A stretch of 64,000 bases of DNA from an uncultured bacterium (GTDB lineage: Bacteria; Vulcanimicrobiota; Xenobia; Xenobiales; Xenobiaceae), in assembly GCA_934644775.1 (NCBI GenBank), contig CAKUDB010000001.1, positions 124,001-188,000 of the forward strand, in the 5' to 3' direction. Below the pieces are notes generated by a model, which did not search any database, was not told the origin of the DNA, and worked only from the letters and a program-made list of their open reading frames with translations. Both the position numbers and the translations under genes were made by a program. Each line of letters begins with the position of its first letter. The stretch's first letter is position 1. Of this stretch, positions 27,103 to 35,310 are shown piece by piece.

Positions 27103-28509
27103 CTATTTCTCTTTTTCAGTTTTGGAGGGATCGGCTACACCGTAAGTAGAGGTATCTATAAGGCAGAAGACCTTAACTAAACCACGTTTGGCCGTAATCA
27201 GGAAGTGTTTATCGTTTTTGACGCTATTTAAGGCCTCTTTGAGATCTTTGGCATTGTGAATAGGTCTGTCGTTGATCTTGGTAATAACGTCACCTACAGC
27301 CAAGCTGGCATTAGCGGCAGCAGAGCCCTTTTCGACTTTAGAAACGAGCATACCGTCGCGATCTAAGAGGCGGTATTCTAATTCGGAAGCTACGGTAATT
27401 TCGTTAGCAATAAAGCCATAGCTAGTTTCAATATCGTTAGTATTTACGTTGGGCTGGACGCCTAAAGTGGCGGTAGTTTCATACTTTTTGCCGTTGCGGT
27501 TGTACTCAATAGGCACTTTGGCATTGGGCAAAAGTTGGGCCACTTCGAGTTTGACGCGATTTAAAGCTTCGTCGCTATCGGCGTTGACAGCTTTGCCATT
27601 CAGTTTGGTAATAATGTCGCCGCTGCGCAAACCGGCTTTGTAGGCGGGGCTATCTTTTGTGGTATCGCTTACTAAGAGACCGCGCAAAGTGGGTTGCTTA
27701 ATAAAAGCAGCGTATTCTTCAGTGAAAGGCTGCATAAATATACCCAACCAACCGCGCTGAATGTGCCCTTCTACTTCGAGGCGACTATCTACATCTTTAA
27801 CGATATTGGAAGGGATAGTAAAACCTTGGCCGCGCCCTACGCCGATAGAGTTGATACCGATAACTTCGCCATTCATGTTGACCAAGGGGCCGCCGGAGTT
27901 GCCCGGATCGATTAAAGCATCGATTTGGATAAAGTCGTTAATTAGGGGCACGCCGTTATCGGCACCGGGAATAAAGCGCCCTTTGCCGCTGACGATACCG
28001 AAAGAGACGGTACGGTCGAAACCGTAGGGGTTGCCCACAGCGATAATCCATTCGCCGACTTGTACTTTATCGGAGTCGGCCAACTGAGCGTAAGGCAAAG
28101 TCCGGTTGGGCTTAATCTTTAAGAAAGCCAAGTCGGTTTGCTGGTCGTCGCGAATTATTTCGGCCGTATATTTGCTCTTGTCGTCCAGAATGACTGTGAT
28201 CAACTGAGCTTTATCGATAACGTGATAATTGGTGACAATTTTGCCATCGGGCGACAAAATTAAGCCGCTGCCTGTAGCTTTGCGCCTTTGATTGCCAACT
28301 TTGGAGAGTACTTCGATATGGACTACGGTACTCTTTATATGATCGGAAATCTTTATAATATGCTCCTGCATACTGTTAAAGAGAGCATGGCCTTTACTTA
28401 TAGGTTGATCGGCTGGCTCTTGAGCCCAAGCGGCCATTGGGGCGGCCAAGCAAGCGGCAGAAGCTAAGGTGACGACTAAAGTTTTAAAGGAAAAAGGGAA
28501 ATTCTTCAT
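27103..28509 (-). CDS. HtrA/DegP-family serine protease, periplasmic
   Basis: The 468-residue S1C protease has a signal peptide (about 1-30, ending MAAWAQ), a trypsin-like domain with catalytic His96 (TNYHVID), Asp126 (QQTDLAFL) and Ser205 (DPGNSGGP), and two PDZ domains (about 268-365 and 372-455). It would degrade or refold misfolded envelope proteins. The ATG at 28509 is preceded by GAGGCGGC, which sits inside a stable hairpin (separate entry). An earlier in-frame start at 28575 would add a poor leader and was rejected. It is the last gene of a likely operon with the tubulin-like and TatD genes. Confidence 0.92.
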   Translation of the reverse strand: MKNFPFSFKTLVVTLASAACLAAPMAAWAQEPADQPISKGHALFNSMQEHIIKISDHIKSTVVHIEVLSKVGNQRRKATGSGLILSPDGKIVTNYHVIDKAQLITVILDDKSKYTAEIIRDDQQTDLAFLKIKPNRTLPYAQLADSDKVQVGEWIIAVGNPYGFDRTVSFGIVSGKGRFIPGADNGVPLINDFIQIDALIDPGNSGGPLVNMNGEVIGINSIGVGRGQGFTIPSNIVKDVDSRLEVEGHIQRGWLGIFMQPFTEEYAAFIKQPTLRGLLVSDTTKDSPAYKAGLRSGDIITKLNGKAVNADSDEALNRVKLEVAQLLPNAKVPIEYNRNGKKYETTATLGVQPNVNTNDIETSYGFIANEITVASELEYRLLDRDGMLVSKVEKGSAAANASLAVGDVITKINDRPIHNAKDLKEALNSVKNDKHFLITAKRGLVKVFCLIDTSTYGVADPSKTEKEK

Positions 28510-28510
28510 A

Positions 28511-28539
28511 GCCGCCTCTTTTTCGTAACCTGAGGCGGC
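28511..28539 (-). promoter_or_regulatory. Hairpin sequestering the htrA ribosome-binding site
   Basis: In the minus-strand mRNA an 8-base-pair stem (GCCGCCTC pairing with GAGGCGGC, loop of 13) contains the whole Shine-Dalgarno sequence and ends one base before the htrA ATG. A C-run/G-run palindrome (28547-28560) lies just upstream. Folding would block ribosome access, so translational control of the protease is plausible. This is a structural reading, not a recognised motif. Confidence 0.5.
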
Positions 28540-28576
28540 AGACCTGCCCCCCCAGGGGGGAAAGAGAGGGCTCATT

Positions 28577-31500
28577 CTACAGAGGGTGTTCCCTCTTCCA
28601 GCGCATTTCCAGCCACTCGGCTACGCTGGGCTGGACAGTCTGGGCTATAGCCATTTTCAGATTTAGCCCTTTGTTAAGATATTCGGCAATTTTATATTTC
28701 CAAGTGGGCCAATGGCGTTCCAAATCGCGTGACATCATCTGTTGTAAGGTAAGCATTTGCTTATCCAACTCCAAAGAATAGAAACAAGATTGGGGACGGT
28801 TGACAAAGGGTTCGCCTCCCCAGGCGTCGGGGGCCATAGCTTTAAGCCAAGCATTCATTCCCATACTGTTCATTTGCTGCTGTCGCCATTTGAATAGTTC
28901 TTGATAGAAATTGTTTTCGAAGAGCAAAGCTTCGACGGGATCGGCAAAAACTTTTAAGCAAGCTCTGATGGGGGCTAAGTCGATCCATTTATTGCTAGTA
29001 AGGCGCAGCTCTTTATCGTAAGAGTTTGGATCTTCGCGCTCTTGCAAGACGCCGAATTTGAAAGCTGAAGCCAAGAGAATAACGATATTAAAGTGGGTGC
29101 GCTTATCAACTTTAAGCAGCGACTTTAATTTGACATCTTGGCGAGTTTGCATAGCTCGACTGCCTCGAATAAGCGACTCCAAATAAGCCTCTTTATATTC
29201 AGATATTTCTAAATCGGCCAAAGTAAAGCCGTTAGTTAATTCGATAAAGTCTAAAGTTTCTGAGCCCGGCTCGTCGATAACCCTTCCCGATACAGAAAAA
29301 TGGGCTTTTTGGATAGCTTGCTCTAAATATTCCGCTTGGTGGCGGCTGGAACCGTCTGAAGTATCAGGGGTAGTTAGATGGGAACAAGTATCAAAAGAGA
29401 CTAGCACTTGCCTTTGCACATTGCTGCCTGGCACATTGAAGGGAGCAGCATAGACAAATTGTGAAGTGATACTGCTACCAATAGAGGTAAGCTTTTTGTC
29501 TAACTTCTCTTCGGGATAAGCCTGTAAAAACTCATCTACCGTTTGGGGATCGTCCATAGGATAAAATTTGGCTACAACCCCTTTAAGAGTAGAGATCCAG
29601 TCGGGCAAAGAGTAGCGCTTGGGTAAGTCGAGCAAATTGAAGTCGGTGACAAGATCTAACGTTTTTATAAATAACATTAAATCGGGAGGCGAAGCGTGAG
29701 AGGCTATATAGCTAATAGCTTCTTGGGAAGAGATTAAAGGCTCGTCACTATCTTCTATAAGTTGTTTATATAAGTGACGATTGGAATTTTTTAAAGCTGA
29801 AGCCGAATCGTCTAAGAACTGGCGCAATTGGTGTAGACGCTTAGTCGTAGTGTCGCAGATATTGATCATGTTGAAGAAAGCGTTTACCTCTTCGCGCCCT
29901 ACGTAGCTGACGAATACATTAGTGTAATATTCGCTAATAACTCGGCTAGCTTCTTTTAGAGGGGTAAAGTCTACTTTGCGCCTCATCCTTTGCCAGAGAG
30001 AAGGCTTAAAAGAAGCCAAACTGGCAATAGCTTTATTCTTTTGCTCTTCCAGACGGAGCATCTCCGACTTGGCGTTGTTGGTACGCTCGTGCAAAGCGCT
30101 CAAGCTAAAAGACAATTGCTTATTCACTTCCTCGAGCATACTTTGCATAGCTACGCCGTTATGTTGCCTATTTACCGTATCGCTAATTATGTTATCGATA
30201 CCGACTACAAAATCGTCGCTTATATCTTTAGTCGTTTGGGCCAAAGCGGCAAAGAAGTCGGGCTCAGTTTCGCATTGAGCGGCCAATTTTTGCAATTCAG
30301 CGTCGAAAGTCTGGCAATAAGCTACTAAGTCAGAGCCATAAAGGGGCTTTTGCTGCAGCTCCTTAATCTTTTTATCGATAAAAGAAGCCGAGTCGTAACG
30401 TCCGTTTTCCAACTGCTGCCAGCATTTGGTATAGCGTTGGTGAATCTCTAGAGAATCTAAATTGCGAGCTTTAATAAAATCTTTGCCCATCTCTAAGCCA
30501 CGCACCTTGTCTTGCTCTAAATCTTTTTCGAAGAAGAGGTGGTAAAGCTCGGAAATAACCGCTTGGCTGGACAGATTGCGAGCTACGCTTAAAATCTTTT
30601 GGGTAGGCCGGGCTACTTGATAAGAATGTAAGTCGGCATAATGGCGATTGTCCTCCGCTTCCCCGTTGCCCTCTAGGTTGGTCGGCCAAGAAGTATCTGT
30701 ATCTTGATTGGCCTGAACCTCAATCAATAGACGCTCAAGGTCGCTAAATAAGTTCTCTCCTTCAAAGCACCAGTAAGCTAAGCGCACCAAAGTATGGCTG
30801 AGCGTCTGATATTCTATTGCGTCGTTAAATTTTTCTAAACTGTTAAAAAGGACTAGATCGTAAACTGGAGCGGAAGAATCTTGGAGATCTAATTTAGCGC
30901 TACTCTTCTTGGTTGTAGTCTCTTCCTCTTGGCTATCTTGGCCTTCTTTTGAGCCTTTGCCTAAACCTGGATTTACATTTCTAACATTTTCGGCTAAATG
31001 AATATCCAATTTGGCTAAAATTTCGGCGGTACTTTCGTCGCGTTTGTGAGCTTTGCTTTCGTCTTCAGGGATCTCCCAAAGATCGACTTCGTCTAAGTTG
31101 CAAGCAAACTTATATAAAGTGGAAGTATCCATCCAGTGATTTAGCTCTAGTAAACCGGCGTAGACGTTGGCGGCTGTCGTTTCCGATTCGGGCAATTGCT
31201 TGGAGTAGGGGAAGAGAGCTGCAATTTTATACTGAATAGACTCGTTCTCTAATTGATTTCTGAATAAATAAGCTAAATCGGTATGGGCTGAACTGGTGCC
31301 ACCTCCCAAAGAGGAGCAAATGATTATGTGCAATTGGCAATTGCCTTCAGCTGAAGCGGTTAGCTCTTTAACTTGCTCTTTAAAAACTTCGGCAACTTGG
31401 ACTATATTTATAATTAAAGCTAAGCGTCCGAGAGCCTTATTGCCGAAAAGGCCACTGCCAGGCTCCAAAGTCATAGGGAAGTTGGGCAGCCAACCATCTA

Positions 31501-31738
31501 AAATTTTAGATTGGGAGCGTAATTGGATAGCCCTAGTGCCTTTAAGCGTATCCAGATAAATACTTTTAATTAAGGGAGAGGGAGAGAAAGACTCAATAGA
31601 AGAGCGGGCTGTATCTAGTAAAAGGCCCCGAACTGAAGGGGCGTAGGCTTCCGCTACGGTATTGATGGCTCGATGTACAGCTTGGCAGCCGATATTGCCT
31701 AAGCCTACAAAAAGAAACTTGATTTTGTCTTTAGTCAC
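28577..31738 (-). CDS. Large tubulin/FtsZ-like GTPase-fold protein
   Basis: The 1053-residue protein has an N-terminal tubulin-like (PF13809-type) domain. It shows a nucleotide-binding start FLFVGLGNIGCQAVHR (9-24), the PGSGLFGNKALGRLAL segment (about 93-108), and the tubulin signature as SSLGGGTSSAHTD (142-154), where GGGTGSG has become GGGTSSA. The remaining 850 residues are helical with several coiled-coil-like stretches (about 540-640), unlike FtsZ. Similar large FtsZ-like proteins have been proposed to remodel membranes. The GTG start follows GAGAGGGAAG by 9 bases. It lies between tatD and htrA on the same strand with gaps of 53 and 67 bases. Polymerisation and GTP binding are inferred. 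Confidence 0.8.
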   Translation of the reverse strand: MTKDKIKFLFVGLGNIGCQAVHRAINTVAEAYAPSVRGLLLDTARSSIESFSPSPLIKSIYLDTLKGTRAIQLRSQSKILDGWLPNFPMTLEPGSGLFGNKALGRLALIINIVQVAEVFKEQVKELTASAEGNCQLHIIICSSLGGGTSSAHTDLAYLFRNQLENESIQYKIAALFPYSKQLPESETTAANVYAGLLELNHWMDTSTLYKFACNLDEVDLWEIPEDESKAHKRDESTAEILAKLDIHLAENVRNVNPGLGKGSKEGQDSQEEETTTKKSSAKLDLQDSSAPVYDLVLFNSLEKFNDAIEYQTLSHTLVRLAYWCFEGENLFSDLERLLIEVQANQDTDTSWPTNLEGNGEAEDNRHYADLHSYQVARPTQKILSVARNLSSQAVISELYHLFFEKDLEQDKVRGLEMGKDFIKARNLDSLEIHQRYTKCWQQLENGRYDSASFIDKKIKELQQKPLYGSDLVAYCQTFDAELQKLAAQCETEPDFFAALAQTTKDISDDFVVGIDNIISDTVNRQHNGVAMQSMLEEVNKQLSFSLSALHERTNNAKSEMLRLEEQKNKAIASLASFKPSLWQRMRRKVDFTPLKEASRVISEYYTNVFVSYVGREEVNAFFNMINICDTTTKRLHQLRQFLDDSASALKNSNRHLYKQLIEDSDEPLISSQEAISYIASHASPPDLMLFIKTLDLVTDFNLLDLPKRYSLPDWISTLKGVVAKFYPMDDPQTVDEFLQAYPEEKLDKKLTSIGSSITSQFVYAAPFNVPGSNVQRQVLVSFDTCSHLTTPDTSDGSSRHQAEYLEQAIQKAHFSVSGRVIDEPGSETLDFIELTNGFTLADLEISEYKEAYLESLIRGSRAMQTRQDVKLKSLLKVDKRTHFNIVILLASAFKFGVLQEREDPNSYDKELRLTSNKWIDLAPIRACLKVFADPVEALLFENNFYQELFKWRQQQMNSMGMNAWLKAMAPDAWGGEPFVNRPQSCFYSLELDKQMLTLQQMMSRDLERHWPTWKYKIAEYLNKGLNLKMAIAQTVQPSVAEWLEMRWKREHPL

Positions 31739-31791
31739 GTCTTTTCTTCCCTCTCAGTTTGCTTTTTTTGGGGGGCTGGTAATTCTAAATG

Positions 31792-32583
31792 CTAGTTCTC
31801 ACGTAGCAATCGAGCTAAGCGCTCTCCGAAGAGGCGACAAGCATTAGCGGCCGTTTGTTGGGCTACCTCTTGGGTAGTTTGTTGGCGCAATTGGGCTATA
31901 TAGGGCAAAGTGTACTCTTTAAGCCAAAGGGGCTGACAAATACGGCCGCGTTTAGGTATGGGGGCCAGGTAAGGGCCGTCCGTTTCGATCAGCAACCTGT
32001 CGGTTGGACACTTGGCGGCAATTTCGGCTACATCTTTTAGTTTGGGAAATGTCACCATACCGGTAATACCTATATAAAGGCCTAGGGCCAAATATTTTTG
32101 GGCCGTCTCCCAATTAGAAGAACAACAGTGGACTACGCCCCCTTTACGGGGCACTCCCAAGCGCTGTAAAAATTGTAACATATCGTCGTCGGCTTCCCGA
32201 ATATGCAGAATAACTGGCAAATCGGCTTTTTGGGCCAACTTAAAATTCTCTTCCAAACATTTGAGCTGCTGCTGGGGCGAAGAAAAATTATAATGGTAAT
32301 CTAAGCCGATTTCGCCTATGGCTATAGCCTCAGGGAAGAGCTCTTCTATACCTTGTAAGGCATCTAAGCTCAAGCTGTCGGCTTCGTGAGGATGGATCCC
32401 TACAGCCGGCAAGATAGAGCTTTCTTGGCGGGCCATAGCTACGGCACTTTGAGAAGTGGGCCAATCGGTACCAGGTACAATGAAGGCGCTCAGGCCTTCG
32501 TCTTTAGCTGCCGCTATTAACTGTGGCCAATTAGTTTGGTATTCTTCACTATTGAGATGGATATGGGTGTCGGCAATATTCAT
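31792..32583 (-). CDS. TatD-family metal-dependent DNase/hydrolase
   Basis: The 263-residue TIM-barrel hydrolase has the family metal ligands: ADTHIHL (His7, His9) at the N-terminus, Glu in AIGEIGLDYHY, His in VILHIREADDDM, His in VVHCCS and Asp in LLIETDGPYLAP. TatD proteins act as 3'-5' DNases, in DNA repair or quality control, though several substrates have been suggested. The length is normal. It is the first gene of the minus-strand set with the tubulin-like protein and HtrA. The ATG at 32583 has no clear Shine-Dalgarno. Confidence 0.92.
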   Translation of the reverse strand: MNIADTHIHLNSEEYQTNWPQLIAAAKDEGLSAFIVPGTDWPTSQSAVAMARQESSILPAVGIHPHEADSLSLDALQGIEELFPEAIAIGEIGLDYHYNFSSPQQQLKCLEENFKLAQKADLPVILHIREADDDMLQFLQRLGVPRKGGVVHCCSSNWETAQKYLALGLYIGITGMVTFPKLKDVAEIAAKCPTDRLLIETDGPYLAPIPKRGRICQPLWLKEYTLPYIAQLRQQTTQEVAQQTAANACRLFGERLARLLREN

Positions 32584-32873
32584 TTGAAAAAAAAGATGCT
32601 AAGTAGGCTTATCTTGCAATAGCGCCCCTAAAAAAGACTTAAAAGTAAAGGGCCAGCTCGCTAAGGAGCAGGCGATACTATCAAGGAAATTTCTAGGTAT
32701 TTGCTCTCTTACCTTGCCAAGGTTAAAGGTCTTTCTTTAGGGGCGGCAGGCTAAGCGGATCGTGAAGAGAAGCAAGGCAGGCTCTGCTATAGGGATATAG
32801 GGCCAACTTAGGTTCGACTAGGCAGAGGAAAGAATAGACGCCAAAGTGGGAGAGTTTGGCCTTATCGGTTATT

Positions 32874-35147
32874 ATGTATAGTAAATTACGGAGTTTAAGT
32901 TTTATAATCGCTTGTTTGATGTGCTTGTGCTTAAGTGGACAAGTTTGGGCCGATCCTTCTGACGAAGAAGATGGGGTGGCCCCTGTTCTTATTAAAATTC
33001 CTGACGATCCTCTTAATAGCGGTAGTGAAGCTTCTATGGATAGTAAGGCTCCAGCTAAGGTGCAGCCTACTCAAGCGGCTCCTGGGCCTCAAGTAAAGCC
33101 TTCCTCTTCAAAGGGAGGAGTAAAAACTTCCTCTAAGAGCAAAAGTCGATCTTCTGAAAGTAGCAAAAAGATCAGCGGTTCGAAAGGTTTCCCTTGGGGA
33201 CGTGTCCATAAGCGCACTAGCACTAGTCGCAAAACCCACCTAGAGCCTTCTGTTCCGGCTCCTAAGAGCGCTCCTTCTTACAACAAGAGTAAAGCCTCTT
33301 CCGATTCAACTTCGAGTAATCTGAAAGCTCCGATTGCCGCTCCCTCTTCTCCAACTGATAGTTCCAAAAATAGTTCGGTCAACACTACCAGGCGCGGACG
33401 GGCCAGCAACCCTAAGCAAGCTTCGGCCGATTTGCCTGCCCAAATTGTCGTCGGCTCGCCTAAAAATATTACCATCACTGCTAAAGGTAAAAATTATCCT
33501 TTAACTATACGTACTACCGGTATCGAAGACGAATACTTTGTTCCTATCGAAGCTCCCAGCCTTAAATCTATCGCTTCTCTATTTGGAGCTTCGGCCTGGA
33601 ATTGGAGCTTAAGCTCCAAAACGCTGAGCGTCACTCGCCAAGGCAAGATTAATACTTTAAAAATTGAGCAAATGAAGATGGCCGATTCTTTAGGCGGTCG
33701 TACTTTAGATGTGGGCATTAGAGAAATAGCTGGTATTTATTGGTGCCCTATCTCCATTTTAGAAGATTTTTTAGATGTGCGAGTTACTATAAATAGTGCC
33801 AAAGGTAAAGGTTGGGTCGATCCTTTAATTACTTCGGTGTGTTTAGATGGCAGCGGCTCCGACTTGACTTTAAATGTGGCCGTAAGTGCGCCGGTGACAT
33901 TCTCTACTTTTAAGCTTTCTAAGCCGGATCGTTACGTTATCGACGTAGCCGGTGCCGTTTTAGATACTACCAGTTTAAGGGTAAATCATCCGGAAATTGG
34001 CGACATTCGTTTAGGACAATTCTCTTTAGGCCCGGCCGTCTCGCGTATCGTCGTGCCTACTACTTCCAGAGTAAAAGTCTCTCCTCCAGCAAGTCGCACC
34101 GGTACCAATTTTAAGTTCGCCCTCAGTTTGCCCCAATCGGCCGTATCTCAATACAAAAATGAGCGGGTTATCAACTGTGATATTGGCCGATTTAGTACCA
34201 CCAGCTCCACTAATAGCAACGTTACGATCGCTTTTAGCGGCCCGGTAGCTTACGAATGGCGTCGCTTAAGCGAAGGCCAAAAACGCTTCGTTATCGATTT
34301 TAAGCGGGTTATTTTCCCCGATAACAAAGTTACTAAAAAGATTGACGGTAAATTGGTAGAGCAAGTGCGCATCTCTCAATATGCAGCTAAACCGGTTCCG
34401 ATTACTCGAGTGGTGCTCGACTTAAAAGATGCCGTGGGGGTGACGGTTAGCGCTGGTAGTAGTCCCAACAGCATTTGTTTAGCCATTTCTGAAAATAAGA
34501 TCGATACTAGTATGGCCGTTTTGAGTGGCTCAGGATCTTTAGGCTCCTCTTCTTATGCTAATCTGGGTGGAGGAGGCAAAACTATTTGTATTGACGCTGG
34601 CCACGGCGGTTCCGATTCTGGTTGTGTAAGCCATGCTTACGGCTATATGGAGAAAGACGTCACTTTAGATATTTGTTTAAAGATGGCCGATAACTTACGC
34701 CGTCGCGGTTGGAATGTCATCCTGACTCGAGAAACGGATCGCGATGTAACTTGGGCCGGCTCTTCTAATACTCAAGAGTTAAGGGCTCGCGTAGACGTTG
34801 GCTATAATGCTAATGCCGACATCTTTGTTAGTGTCCACTGTAATGCTGCCGCTTCTAGCGCCGCTGAAGGAACCTCTTTACACGTTTATAAGCGCTCGGA
34901 TCGGGCTTTGGCTGAGTGTATCTATCCCCATTTGTTGCGAGCTAGCGGCCGTTACGATCGGGGCATTCAGCAAGATCGTTTCTTTGTCTTGGTCCATTCG
35001 CAAATGCCGGCCGTCTTAGTTGAAACCGCTTTCCTCAGCAACACTACTGAAGCTAAGTTGTTAGGCGATCCTAGATACCGTCAGTCTATTGCCGATGGCT
35101 TGGCTGACGGCGTTTGTGTCTACGCTGCCAAATATCTCAATAAATAG
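32874..35147 (+). CDS. N-acetylmuramoyl-L-alanine amidase with AMIN domains
   Basis: The protein of about 757 residues hydrolyses the bond between MurNAc and the stem peptide of peptidoglycan. It has a signal peptide (1-27, ending GQVWA), a Ser/Lys/Pro-rich disordered region (about 30-190), a copper-amine-oxidase-N-like domain (about 200-315), two AMIN-type domains (about 320-420 and 440-540) and a C-terminal Amidase_3 domain (about 568-757). Zinc ligands and catalytic Glu are in CIDAGHGG, EKDVTLD, VSVHCNA and VETAFLS. I chose ATG 32874 for the signal peptide; a TTG at 32856 in frame, only 3 bases after GGGAG, is less likely. It acts in the periplasm. Confidence 0.92.
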   Translation: MYSKLRSLSFIIACLMCLCLSGQVWADPSDEEDGVAPVLIKIPDDPLNSGSEASMDSKAPAKVQPTQAAPGPQVKPSSSKGGVKTSSKSKSRSSESSKKISGSKGFPWGRVHKRTSTSRKTHLEPSVPAPKSAPSYNKSKASSDSTSSNLKAPIAAPSSPTDSSKNSSVNTTRRGRASNPKQASADLPAQIVVGSPKNITITAKGKNYPLTIRTTGIEDEYFVPIEAPSLKSIASLFGASAWNWSLSSKTLSVTRQGKINTLKIEQMKMADSLGGRTLDVGIREIAGIYWCPISILEDFLDVRVTINSAKGKGWVDPLITSVCLDGSGSDLTLNVAVSAPVTFSTFKLSKPDRYVIDVAGAVLDTTSLRVNHPEIGDIRLGQFSLGPAVSRIVVPTTSRVKVSPPASRTGTNFKFALSLPQSAVSQYKNERVINCDIGRFSTTSSTNSNVTIAFSGPVAYEWRRLSEGQKRFVIDFKRVIFPDNKVTKKIDGKLVEQVRISQYAAKPVPITRVVLDLKDAVGVTVSAGSSPNSICLAISENKIDTSMAVLSGSGSLGSSSYANLGGGGKTICIDAGHGGSDSGCVSHAYGYMEKDVTLDICLKMADNLRRRGWNVILTRETDRDVTWAGSSNTQELRARVDVGYNANADIFVSVHCNAAASSAAEGTSLHVYKRSDRALAECIYPHLLRASGRYDRGIQQDRFFVLVHSQMPAVLVETAFLSNTTEAKLLGDPRYRQSIADGLADGVCVYAAKYLNK

Positions 35148-35227
35148 CCCTTGCCCTTAATCCGGCTCTAACTGGCAGCTTCTCAAACCTAAAGTTGGAG
35201 TTGGGCGGCGCTAGGCGCTTATCAAGA

Positions 35228-35271
35228 GGGCAGAGCTTCTGCCAGGGGCCGAAGCTGCTGCCCTTTTTTTT
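35228..35271 (+). terminator. Rho-independent terminator after the amidase gene
   Basis: A 12-base-pair stem (35228-35239 with 35251-35263, one bulged G) is followed directly by eight T residues (35264-35271). It lies about 80 bases after the amidase stop and ends 40 bases before the next start. Confidence 0.9.
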
Positions 35272-35310
35272 GTTCATCTGGTAGGGCAGGAGCTTACCTG
35301 GAGTTGCTGA

